Assembly: GCF_014805625.2 (NCBI RefSeq)
Contig: NW_023998569.1
Span: forward strand, 172,424-236,423
DNA: 64,000 nt
Direction: 5' to 3'
Source of the DNA: Glossina fuscipes
Lineage: Eukaryota; Arthropoda; Insecta; Diptera; Glossinidae
Translations under genes and position numbers: made by a program
The notes under the pieces: generated by a model
Seen by the model: only the letters and a program-made list of their open reading frames with translations
Told to the model about the DNA's origin: nothing
The model's database searches: none
Part shown: positions 25,027 through 37,126 of the stretch, one piece after another
Numbering within the stretch: position 1 is the first letter of the stretch
How the letters are laid out: each line of letters begins with the position of its first letter

Positions 25027-25034
25027 TATAAATA
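25027..25034 (+). promoter_or_regulatory. TATA box for esterase first exon A
   Basis: TATAAATA lies 37 nt upstream of the ATG at 25064. This would leave only a very short 5' UTR, so start-site use needs transcript data. Confidence 0.45.
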
Positions 25035-25063
25035 TACTTTATAAAAATTAAATTTAAGCTAAC

Positions 25064-28000
25064 ATGTCAAAGAAAATTGACTGTCCACTCTTAATACTGT
25101 TCACTGTCGTTTTCTTGTGCGGAAATTATGTGCAATTATCGAAATCAATTGCAATCGCGCCGGCAACATTCAGTACAGCAATTTCCAGAGCGGGAAAATT
25201 CTCAAATACACTCAAGGTAAGTAAGTTTACTTTACATTATTCATAATAAGTCTGCAGAGTTTGCTATTCGTCCTTAATTCATTTTGCCAAAACGTTTGCA
25301 ACGCCCAGCAGGAAACATCAGAGTCCTCACAAAGTGTATATATTCTTGATCCCGATTTAAGCATGTCCGTCTGTCCGTCTGTGTAGTGTCTGTTATACAC
25401 ATTCTCATGGCAGCAAAAACGAAGCTATAGACTTCAAAATTGGTAAAAATATTGGAAATTCTTGCACGGAGGTTAGTATTGAAAATGGGTCAAATCGGTC
25501 GAAGGACGCGCCTACAGCACTACGTAAACTGCGAGCACCTTCCTCTTTCAAAAGGAATGAAGAATTGGTTTTCTGCTCATTACTCACAAACTATAGCAAA
25601 CAAAATGTACAAAGTGTGTTTGAAAGCATATTCTATGGGCGATGATGTAGCATTCATGCACAAAAACTCAAAAAAGCAAAGGCTGACCAACAGCAGTGCT
25701 ACTACACTTTCCATGGATTAACAACCCCAATGTGCGTAAACGCGTAACGATCTACGGCTGATCTCCAGCGGGGATAACATAATATAATATTTTGATGAAA
25801 AGCTCTTTAGTTCCTTCGTTGCTTTAAACGTTTGTGTTAATCTCGTGGAATAATTTTATTTAATTAGTTGTTAATTAAAATCCACCAAATTTGATAATAA
25901 TTCTAAAAGAGTTTTTGAAAAATTCTTAAGAGATTTTTTATAACAACAACTTTATCAACGTTCAAGTCAACTGGTTAAAGTTTTCTTAACGCAGACAACA
26001 ACAAAAAGATAAGCAACTAATTTAAGCAACACATAACTCCACACCTGTAAATGGTAAGCAAAGGCACAAAATCATAGAATAAAACATCAATTATCCTCTG
26101 TCACTAACTAGTATGTCAAGGCTAATAATCAATAAATTACCAAAAAAAAAAAAAAAAACAAATAACGAATGCTTTACCGAAAAAAGAGAAGAAGATAAGC
26201 AAAAAATCATTTCGTTAAATATAATACCATTAGATGCTAGAATATAACGAAAATTTATGTTTCTTTTTTAAATAACTACAAAAAATACATAGATAAGAGG
26301 GATAAAATTATTAAATTATATTTAATTATATTTATCATATAAATTATGTAAATTTGATAACTTTTTTTTAACTGGAGAGCAAAGACATAAAGCGTCCGTC
26401 CGGTAAAACATAATCGCTGGCAAATAACGAGAAATTTCTGCTTAGCGATCTAAAGTTGTTTTTAGTTTATTGAGGAACACTCTATTGTTACGATAAAGAA
26501 GAAGAAAGAAACTTAATATTAGTTATTGATTTAAACTCATTGGGCGAACATGAAATAAAGTACAACTAAATTAAAAATTACTCATAATCTGCAATAGCAT
26601 CAAAGTGAACAATAATTTGGAATACAAGAATGTATGCAATGCGGAACAACATCCCAACTGTGAAGTTTGTTATTTTTGTCTATTTAGGGAGAAATTTCTA
26701 ACCGGGTTATGATGCTGGCGTAGCCTCAGCAGTTATTCCAAACATCCTTACCCCAATAAGAAGAAATTTCAACACTCAGTCATATTCGAATGCAACTACT
26801 TTATTAGCATACTTTATTAGCATACGAACAAACTTAAAACTACTTATACAGGCTTTAACTTAGTATAGGCGAGTACTAGACTAATGATCCGTCTAAGTAT
26901 TACGTGTGCCAATAAACCCCCATAAACATCTACTCTTATAAATACGATCTTATCAATCTAACTTACGTGTACACAGACTTATACCTAGCAATATTAACAT
27001 ATGGGTTTAGGCTCAAAACGAGCGGGGTGGCTTTGGTCTTTACAAAACTTACAACTAATTATAGCAAATGAAAGAAAAGCAATAAAACTTAAATTTAAAA
27101 TGTATGCGGATACGTATTTTTCAGTGTTAAAGGAAAACAGAATTTCTTCACAAACAATCATGGGAAGTTGCCTATAGCGCCAAGCTACAGTTTGTGGCAA
27201 GGGTTTAACGTGGGTTCCTGCCTGAAAGGCTTAACCCCACGGTGGCCCAAGCCACTTTTTAGAGTAATGTACGTCCCCTGGCGAGTTAGACAATCTCCAC
27301 AGAGGAGGGGCCTAAACAGTACCAGAGTCTAGAACGGTTTATTGCGTATGGATCAATAAACCCCACTCTGGTCAGTGGTGAGGCCTAGGTGCACTCGATT
27401 GTTCCACTTTGGCTTGGAACTGCCCACCACAACCACCACGAGTACTCCCCGAAGGGCCGCACCCAAGCAGTCAGGGCTCACAAATTGATCAACTCCCTCC
27501 ATACATGATTCTCCATACATCCGGGTTAGCCACCCCCCGGAACTACTTTTCTTCGAGATATATAAGTCTCGGGTATTGCACTGACTTGGCAGGGGCGATC
27601 TACCATGCACTCGCCAGATTACTACCTTCTACGTACTTAAAAACGGTTCAGAAAATTCCTAGGTCGTAACTAGCTAAAGAATGAAGAGTTCATCTTCCAG
27701 CCAACCCCTCCACCATCTCTCAGAAACTCGTCGCCGAGTTAGTAGCCCAAAACCTTAAATCCTTCTTAGCCGGCCGAAGCCGTTGCCCGGGGATCACCAC
27801 TTGGAGGTGAGGGTTTCGGCCATCTGTGCTCCCCATTAAAGCATAGTTTATCTCCCCAGCGCCAAGCTACACAAACAATGCATAATTCCCATAATAGCAA
27901 TAACAATAATTGTCTTATTTTACATAACCTTTGTTTATGTATAAGAGAGAGTAAAAGCCATTTTTTACACAAATACAAAGACGACTTATTATATAAATAT

Positions 28001-31000
28001 AACTGATTATATAAATATAAGGATGAGATTGTTGAATTTGTCATTCTGACGGTCGGCAAAGTCTTAATGAAAGCTCTCCTCATTTTCCACATTTAATCAT
28101 TTGTAACTAAGAGGAGCTTCTCACTCACTTTACGCTATTGAGCAAATTTACAATATCACTTCATTTCTTCGAGCAAGAAAGCAAGAAAAACATAAATGGC
28201 TTAGAACTGCTTAGGAAACAACAAAATGTGAGGTGCTTCCAAGGAAAGTAACATGGATATCACCTAGTAGCAAGTTATTGAAGCATACACACACACCGTC
28301 CCCATTTAACCCGTCAAAGCTAATTTTACATGAACTATTAATTACGTCAGATAGTTTTCAACTTCTTTATACCGATATTCAACAATTTTCAGTTTTGTTT
28401 TTCTTCAAATCTCTTTAGCAATTTCACATGTTTTTATACACGATGCACTCCAAGTATTTCTATTTTATATCTGTTAAGCTGAATTATGGGTGCTTATGTC
28501 ATTTTTTACGATCTTGCAAATCATGATAATAGGTTCAAATGAAACAAGGATATCTCCAGTTATGATGCGATTTTTTAAGGCCAAGATATTCTAATAGTGG
28601 GTTCGGATGATTAGACGTAAAAGACTACCCCAATTAGGAACAAGAATATCTCCATTTATGATGCAATTTTTTAAGCACTTGGAAGTCCTAATATTGGGTT
28701 CGGATGAATAGATGTAAAACACTACCCCGATTAGTACCAAGAATATCTCCATTTATGATGCAATTTTTTAAGGCCTTGGAGTTCCTAATAATAGGTCCGG
28801 ATGATTGAACATAGGAACAAAAATATCTTGGTTTAATAAGGTTTCAGAAGTATGTTTTGTCATGTTACAAACGGGAATAGAAATTATTATAACGATATGT
28901 TTCGATAGCGTAAAAAGTTTATTAAACGGTAAATATTTTTTTGCAAAATTATTATTTCTTTTTGCTTGCACTTTTATATAAAAAAAACATGTATGAATTT
29001 CTAATATATCCGCTATGAATTTCATTACATTCGCTTATCGGTTACGATGTCATGCAGCATCAATAGCAGCAATGCACGAATTATTTTTAAATGATTCGCA
29101 TTTCAATAGCAAAGCATTCCTTATATAAAATAAAGCAAAGTTACCCAAAAAAAGCTAGTATAAGCAATAACTTCATAAGTAACTAAAGTAATTTAATAAC
29201 TTAAAAACAAGAAAAATACTTATATTATTATTATTATAAGAAAAGTTGTTACTTTTGTTGTGGTTGTTTGCCTAGAGAAATAACTCAAAAAAGCAGCACC
29301 ACAGCCAAAAAAAAAAAAATGAAAATAAATATTAAGCTCCAATAAAATAATATTTTCAAAGTCCAGGCATTCGAAAACCAAGAGTTAGTTAGTTGTACGC
29401 TAAAGGTGGTGGCGTTCGGAGGAAAATTGAAAACTAAGCGCATAATAAAATTAAATCATGTAAGAGAAAATTGGAAAAATTAATAAAAACGAAAAAGAAG
29501 AAAAGTTTTACAAAATTTACTAAAGAAAAGTGAGCAAAACTCCAAATCGAGCTCTTTGTCTGCACAAATTAATCATTAAGTGAAGAGAGACCGAGAGAGA
29601 TAGAAGAAAAAGAGCAAACGAATGATTGCATTGTTATATAAATTGTAAATAGAGAATAGGAAGCGGGCAGCGTACCGCGTACTGTGTAATAAATAATCTT
29701 TACAATAAAGTAACCAGTAATGACCTGGCGACGAACATTGGAATATGCAACAGCAATCGTTGCCATTGCAGTTGCGCTCGCTCTAATTGTTTTTGCAATA
29801 TCGGTCACTAATATCGATCGGCATCATAACCAGCAAAGTAAAAAAAATGTAACCGAAAATATGATACAATGCAGTAACTGTTCCGAAACTCAATTGTTAA
29901 TTGCCACAACAATCGCCATGAAATCGTCAGTGCCCGTAACGATCGCGGCAATCGGTACAACAATAGCGCCATTAACATCATCAGCAACAACTACAACGAC
30001 AACAACTGAAGCAACTGATGAGATTCAAGCAGAGCCCGTCTCAATACCATCAAATTATATCACAACGATGACGAACAAGCGTGAAATTGATAGTGTAAAC
30101 AACGATAGCGATGACGTTGACAACGTTTTCATAATCGCTAATACTACTACTGCTGCTAGTACCACCTCCACCACCACCACCGCTAGTACTTCCGCTTCTT
30201 CTAATCCTGTTGCTGTTGAGGTAAAATAAAAACAAATATGCAAAATATTGTCATATAAGTTGATTAACTATTGTTATTGTTGTTATTATTGTTACTCATA
30301 GGTTTATTGCAATTATTTCGAGTTGTTGTTGATAATTTCTCTTAAAATGAGAAATTTTTCAACGAAAGTAAAATTGCGTATTTGCATTTTATATAATCCT
30401 AATATGTGTGTGTGTGCATTGGTTTGTTACTAATTGCCGCACATTACGAACATTCGTGTACAGACGAGAAAAATGGCAAGAAACTTTAGCAAAATGGTCA
30501 AGGTGGTCAGCAGAGCCATGCACTGCTACAACAAAAAGCAGACCTTCTCTTTTGGGCCGTCTTAAAGGTGATGCACTAGTGATTTATGGAGTATTTGTGA
30601 GACAAAAAACCGGTGGCCTCGAGTAAGCTATAAGTATAAATGTATTCTGCAAAATCCGTTGACCATTATCGATCTGTGCGTCTCTCTCCGGGACTTGTAC
30701 CTCTGCAGAAATCACAATCTCAACTTTGAATCTTTGTCCACGTGAGCTGAAATTCGTCCATTAGCCCGTAGGTAGATTGAGCTTTCAAGCTATTTAATAA
30801 TATTGCAATTTTTACATCCAAGATATATAGAAATATACAAGGGTTGTCGGTTAGCCCATAAAATGCCTAACACGAACAAGACACAAATTTTCAGCAAAAT
30901 TATAAATTTTCCTTTTCAACCGACACCAACGATTTCTCAATTTTTGGTTTCTTATTTTTTTATTGTTTGAACAATACGAACTAACGAATAATTTAGAGTA

Positions 31001-31722
31001 GCTCTCTGCCTTTCAGTCCCGAGCTCTCCATGTAGTTGCGAAAACAAATCGTATCCAGATTCATACAATTTACGACGACCTTTTGTGTTATTTGAGATGT
31101 TTAACTACCTCAGGCATTTGCAATTTTGGGTCGCTCAGCCGCATATCGTAGTCCAATTGTTTGTACTGTCGTAACCTCAATGGGATGACCTGAATCGCGT
31201 TTCAGTCAATCGAGTTCAACTCTCTAATATTTAAATATTTAACAGGATAGCAAAGATTGCCCCCCTCAAAGATCATCAAAACATTCACGGCCATGTAATG
31301 TTATAGAGGATAAAAATTTATCTTCAGCTTCTTTTTTAAGATAACGATGATATGGACATAAAAGATTCGGTCGCAGTCGGTGTCTTTATTTTTTATGCAT
31401 TTAATATTTGTATTAGAACTTGGGACATTAAAATTGTTTTTTCCAAACATTTTTTTTAATTCGTTTGTAAAATTCTTTTAATTTGTTTGTAAAATTTCAT
31501 TTTTCTTCACAAGTTAATAAAATTTGTTATTTTTATGTGGCTGCAACAATATTCAAAATTTATGTATTCATATTCACTTCTTTTTTGGCTGTTTTTTTCG
31601 TAAGCGCTTGAAATTGGTTTTGTTTCGTTTTCCATGCCTTCATTTTACATATATATATTTTAACATTTAACAACTCTCTCTCTCTGTCTCTGTCTCTCTT
31701 TCTCTCTCTCTCTATCTATCTA

Positions 31723-31757
<35 letters not shown>

Positions 31758-34700
31758 CCCTCCCTCTCTCTCTCTCATCAACACCATTCTAGTCGAAATT
31801 TCAATTCCACATGAATGTCGGCTTTGTCGTATTAATTAGTGCCCAGTTCAATATAGAAAACCTCGGGATAGACCCATCTTTTACAATACCAATCGATTTA
31901 TAATCCGTTTGTCCGTCTTCTTTTCTTGCGTTCAACCTACAGTTCACAATTTTTGAGATATTTTCATGAAATTTGGAAGAAAGACTTGTTTTGGATCAAC
32001 GATGAACGACATTGAAAATGGTTTGGATCGAGTCACCTTTTCGCCGATTTTCCTTATGATAACTTATTTTGGAAAGTCGCCATTTCAACAACTTTAGGAC
32101 GGTGTAGGAAATTTAATGATTAGAGCCGTGACACACTATAGTCTTCATTTAGTTTGGTTAAAATGTATGTTGCTTTCTCTTTCTAATCAATTACAGGAGA
32201 CAACTGCATGGAAAACATTGACATCACATCCAAATTCTTTGGTGCAGTTGCTGCCGTCACGGGCAATGCGGGTAGTTCAAGAAGTCGTCAGATCTTTTCG
32301 CGTAAGTAAACTATAATTTATATAATCTGCGTTCACGACATCATTGATGGCAAGCCAGACCTAACCTTATCAAAATTATTAGAAAGAAAATTTCGAAATT
32401 CAGATTAGAAATTCAGAAAATCAGTCGATAAGTGGCTAAATATGCCATTTGTGCAAATTAAACACGAGTGTAAGAAAAATTTTGCGCCAAACATAAAGTT
32501 TTTTCCATAATAGTTTAAGCAAAGCCATGCGTTTTCCTAGCTATGTTTAGTGTGTGGTGCAAACTGTAGTTCAATAAACCCGCTGCAATGCAATTAAGCT
32601 ATTAGTGAAAATATTCAAGACACGCTTGTATTTAACTCTACTACACTAACAAGCGTTACGCAATCACATCCACAAGTTGTTTGCGTGAATGGCAAGATCA
32701 GCCGTTTCATGGCAGAATGGTTAGTTTCTATCGTGGCCATGTTCATTGCACATGTTTGTTTGTTTACACGAAAAGAATGTCACATAAGCAGGCACGCATA
32801 CGAGTGGAAATTGAGTATAAAACAAATTTCTGCTACGGTTAATAGACAATGAACGAGATTACCTTTAGCTTAATATAAGCGTTGAGTACAGATATCGCAT
32901 TTAATTTCTTGTTCAATTTTCAATAGTTGTAATAAAAAATTATATTCTCATAAAAACTATACATTCTTAGTTTTTGCAGACTCTGCTACACGATAGTTCC
33001 ACTCAAATTCAAATTCAAATTCAATGTTCATCAAAACTTGTTTGCTTAATGCATAATAATACTTGTAAAATTCACTTGTTGTTGTATTAGGTTCCTCAAA
33101 ATGTCACGTCGCTTTTCGATGATAACCAACCAACCATCTCTACATCTCCTCCCCTTTATTCATGTTGCATACTTGCTGATTCTTAAGTTATTTGGAAATT
33201 GAGATATCTTAACAATTTGATCGATCTTCAAAAATTCGAAAGCAAGGATGAAAAAGATGATCGATTTTACGATAACATCTTGATTAATTATGAAATTCGA
33301 TATTTTTCCCTTGTCTATTTAGAGTGAAATTCCTAACCGGATAATGCTGCTGGGGTAGCCTCAGCGGCTATTCCAGGCATTCTTACCTCAACAAGAAGAA
33401 ATTACAACATTCAATCGCATTCTAATACAACTCCTTTATTAGCGTACGACCAAACTTAAAACTACTTATATAGTCTTAGGCTTAAAACACCTATTCTATC
33501 TTAATGTCGCCTATCCTCGGACTACACGGACGATTCCCTACTTCTACTAAGTCGGATTTGGCACCTACGACGTGCGGATGTGACGAATGTCTACAGAGCT
33601 TACCTTATCCACGACGTTTCGGTCCAGAAGGAAGTCGGAAGTCGGAAGATTGGCGTTGCCAATCGTTTAGATCACACTCGAAATATGTCAACTAAGTTAT
33701 TTCGAATGTAATATTCCCATTACAATTCGTTCTTACTTATACAGTGCATACTTATTATAGCATCCCTATAATACTCACAAGGGCATAACAAACTGCCTCC
33801 TACAAAAGAAAATGAGCGCAAAATAAATATACTTATCGTATTTTAAATACATAAGAATAATTTATAAATGCGTGTAGAACCAAAACAAGCTGCGTGACTT
33901 TGGTCCTTACACAATAATGAAATTACTTTATAAGAACCGAAATGATTTCTTATTAATAATAAAGAACGCCAAGTTAGGAGCTGGCACTTGCCTTATCTTG
34001 CCTTCCGTCCTATACATTTGATGTCAATGGCGATGTCAGACATTTGTTCCACTTTGAAACTGCGATTGTGTTACTTACTTTAGTTCCTCGTTCTTCTTCG
34101 TATAAGCAAGCATTTTAACATTGTGAGGTTTCCATCCACCATTCAATTGTATTATCCTGTCTTCAAAGCTTTGCTTACTTCTCTGCAATAACCTTTACTG
34201 TCACAATTCCCTCGACAGTGCTGGTACATTATTTGCTTTTTTAATTTCATATCCAATTTCATTCATCTTCTGCGACACAAATTTGGGCTGTCTTTTTCTG
34301 AGGATATACCACATTCTTCTTTCCCTTTGTAACAACCGCGAACACAAATCAGACATTTGCTGCAGTGTATACAACGATAACAATACCAATCCCTATTCGC
34401 CATCCATTATTGGAAGCTTTACACTCGCGAAAGTTCAAATGGAAATTTAACTCTTATTATATATACAACAGGTTCCTGCATAATTATCATTAAGAAAGAG
34501 GAAACATAAAAATTCAACAGTAACGTTTTTAAACGATTAATCTGGAACGTAGTCACCGTCTAGTTCAATAACTTTTGAAGCCTTTTGAACGGTGGTTGAA
34601 TGGTCCACATTGAAGTTGTCGCCCGGCATTCGACTTGTCAAGCTTTCGTCCGCTTCCGTGGCTACCAAAAGTGCCTGATCGTCGAAATGCGATGGGCGAC

Positions 34701-37126
34701 CTCTTCCTGGCGTATCCAGATTCGTTGAGATCGCGAAGAGACTTCGCCGCTTTCCGTTCTTTTTCAAAATGGTATAACATAATTTGACAAATATTAGTGT
34801 GATTTTTGACAGACAAGCAGAAGGAAGTAAATAAATTTCATAATTTATAAAATAATGTAAATATCCATTAAAACATTCATGGCACGTCCAAAGAACGTCT
34901 GATAATTATGCACCAATCCACTATTTAATTAATGCTTACAGGACAAGTTTTCAAATTTATTCACAATTCTGCCCAGCATTTTGCGGATACGCACAAGCTC
35001 CGAGATAGTGGCAAGTTTAGCCCATACCTATCTCTACAGTAGTTTGGGATTCTCTCTGTCGTTTTTGGCTTATGTTTCAATTCTAAGCAAAAATTTAAAT
35101 GTTACTGTGGCTCTCACTCGATGCTTACTTTCTTCGCTTTTCGAACCAGAAAGACGCCAACGTCATTGTGAGGACAATAGCGGGCAGAATACGTGGACGT
35201 TATCAAAAATATCGGTCAGGTGAAAGAGGCGGCTATTATAGCTTTAAAGGTATTAGATATGGAGCCGCTCCCATAGGAGATCGAAGGTAAAAACTTTATA
35301 GTATTCTGGATTTCATTAACTAATTAATCAACATTTCAAACCAGATTCCGTGCTGCCGAACCTGAAAGATCTTGGCTGGGAATTCGAGATGCCTCTAGGG
35401 AAGGCCATAGTTGTCCTCATAAAAATATGATTTTGGATACTTTTAAGGGTAATGAGGACTGTTTATTTTTGAATGTGTTCACTAGTAAAGTGCCTAAAGG
35501 CGATTAGTAAGTATTGCTATTTAATTTGAAGAAAAGAGTTTTCGAAATTTGATGGTCTCTAGTAATCCACAAATGCCCGTGATGGTATGGCTGCACGGTG
35601 GCGGCTATTCATTTGGCTCTGGGAACACTTTCTTATATGGACCCGATTATCTTGTTGCGGAAAATGTGGTTTTAGTGACTCTAAACTATAGACTAGGACC
35701 GTTAGGCTTTTTAACGGCCGGTCCAAATGCTCCTGGTAATCAGGGTCTCAAAGATCAATTGTTGGCCCTAAAATGGGTACGTGATAATATTGCTGCTTTT
35801 GGTGGTGATCCGAATCAAGTAACGGTCTTTGGCGAATCAGCAGGAGCCTCGTCAGTACAGCTCTTAATGCTATCACCCTTGTCGAAAGGTCTATTCCATC
35901 GTGCCATTTCAGAAAGCGGTTCTGCTTTAAATCCTTGGGCCTTAGGTGAAAGTTCAGCATTAAGGGCTTCGCGTTTGGCAGCAAATTTGGGGTATATTGG
36001 AACTAATAACACTGATGATATATTAAGATATCTGAAAAAATTACCTGCCATGAAACTGATAGAAGGTGCACCCAACACTTTAACTGAAGAAGATTATCGC
36101 AATAATATCGGTCTGCCATTTGTACCGGTAGTGGAAGGCTATTGGAATGACGCTAATAGAACCATTTACACAGAGTCTCCTCTTATAACGGAAAACCCTA
36201 TAGAATTATATAGAAACCAAAAATTCCAAAAAAACATACCTTACTTGACAGGCTACAACACGCATGAGGCCATGTTATTTATAAGACGTGAGTAAGAAAA
36301 ACTATCGGAAATGTTTTCACTCATTTTAATTCACGTTAATTGTTAGGTTTGCGTAAAAATCCCAAATTATTAGAAATTATTGAAAACGATTTTGCACGTA
36401 TGATACCCAAAGATCTGAACGTTACTGGGGACAGAAACCGAGTTACACGGGAAATTCGACAATTCTATTTAGGAACCAAAACTGTAAGCGTGGATTCAGT
36501 AAATGAAATGATCGCGGTAAGCTTAATTATTTAAATAATGCAAATTTGAAAGAAACCTTCATAACAATATTCCCTTGCAATTGTAGTTGCTTACGGACGT
36601 TATGTTTTTACGGGGCATACGTCGCAGCGTCCGCTATCATGCGCGTTACGGTAATGCTCCCGTTTATATGTATCGGTTTGCCTTTGATGGTGCATTAGGT
36701 CTTTACAAACGCATGCTTGGCTTACAACGACCCGGCGTTTGTCATGGTGATGAGATGGGCTATCTCTTCAAGTTTGGTTTCTTCAATTTAAATTTGGATC
36801 CGAATTCATTGGAAATACTAGTCAAAAATCGCATGGTACGCATGTGGACAAATTTCGCTAAATACGGGTAAGCCTTTAAGAATTTCCTAAAAACGCAATA
36901 TATTCGTGATTAGAGTAAATATATACTCTGTAGAAACCCGACACCAGCCCATCGAGTAGATAATCTAATAAATACAATATGGTTGCCCATAAGTCCGGAT
37001 AGTGTGATGGATAATTTAAGTTTTATGGATATAAGTGCTACATTGGATGTAAGAAAAAATCCTGAATTTGAACGGCAGCAATTTTGGGATTACATGTACG
37101 AACACTACAATGGAGATGCCATGTAG
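25064..37126 (+). CDS. Carboxylesterase with two alternative first exons
   Basis: Common exons: 32197-32301, 35150-35286, 35345-35506, 35563-36287, 36347-36516, 36587-36867 and 36934-37126. First exon A (25064-25216) gives 641 aa and a hydrophobic signal peptide (PLLILFTVVFLCG). First exon B (29720-30220) gives 757 aa: residues about 9-30 are a single membrane anchor, followed by a long Thr/Ser/Asn stalk with N-glycosylation sites. Both end in phase 0 and fit the phase-0 acceptor at 32197. The esterase domain (isoform A numbering) has the GIRYGAAP strand, EDCLFLNVF with its disulfide Cys, the oxyanion loop HGGGYSFGSG (197-206), nucleophile Ser278 in GESAG, Glu421 in YNTHEAM and His537 in GVCHGDE. 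All triad residues are present, so an active type B carboxylesterase/cholinesterase-family hydrolase is expected. It lacks the GQSAG motif of juvenile hormone esterases. The substrate is unknown. Joining of the distant first exons is inferred from phase and order. Confidence 0.85.
25290..25570 (+). repeat. Repeat family 1 fragment in esterase intron 1
   Basis: Contains tccgtctgtccgtctgtgta, an acttcaaaattggtaaaaat block and ggttagtattgaaaatgggt. These correspond to the middle of copy B at 16150-16280. Confidence 0.65.
26677..27044 (+). mobile_element. Solo-LTR-like repeat, copy 1
   Basis: Begins TGTCTATTTAG and ends GGTCTTTACA, so it has TG...CA ends. It shares its start (gaaattyctaaccgg), a middle block (caaacttaaaactacttata) and its end (tttggtcyttaca) with 33312-33911. 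No internal retroviral genes are adjacent. It is shorter than copy 2, which implies an internal deletion. Confidence 0.55.
27170..27860. mobile_element. GC-rich transposon-like relic in esterase intron
   Basis: A GC-rich block, unlike the surrounding AT-rich intron, with gcgccaagctaca near both ends (about 27178 and 27860) and no convincing ORF. It may be a non-LTR 5' UTR or another element. The family is not identified. Confidence 0.4.
28540..28815 (+). repeat. Tandem repeat, about 97-bp unit, three copies
   Basis: Units are marked by tatctccatttatgatgcaa at about 28551, 28647 and 28744, followed by ttttttaag and a gttcggatgat block. The repeat lies within an esterase intron. Confidence 0.8.
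30746..31190 (+). repeat. Dispersed repeat family 2, copy 1
   Basis: Nearly identical over about 440 bp to 41845-42300, with only scattered substitutions and a 13-bp difference (gttcctttcggaa absent here). No coding capacity. The high similarity implies recent movement or duplication. Confidence 0.85.
31674..31776. repeat. (TC)n microsatellite with (TCTA)n interruption
   Basis: About 100 nt of nearly pure TC dinucleotides interrupted by TATC repeats. It lies in the esterase intron before common exon 2. Confidence 0.95.
33312..33911 (+). mobile_element. Solo-LTR-like repeat, copy 2
   Basis: Shares with 26677-27044 the TGTCTATTTAG start, the gtagcctcagc(g/a)g block, caaacttaaaactacttata and the gtgrctttggtccttaca end. 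About 600 bp, the longer copy. No polyprotein remains next to it. Confidence 0.55.
34200..34820 (-). mobile_element. Degenerate mariner transposase
   Basis: The minus strand at about 34537-34770 reads as the mariner DNA-binding part (TPGRGRPSHFDDQALL, then ADESLTSRMPGDNFNVDHST). The 34200-34390 part resembles the later QPKFVSQKMNEIGYE segment. Shifts, stops and a missing middle make it inactive. It lies in the intron before esterase exon 3. Confidence 0.8.

Noticed and set aside
35748..36078. Two minus-strand frames under the esterase
   Set aside because: Antisense shadows of the catalytic exon.
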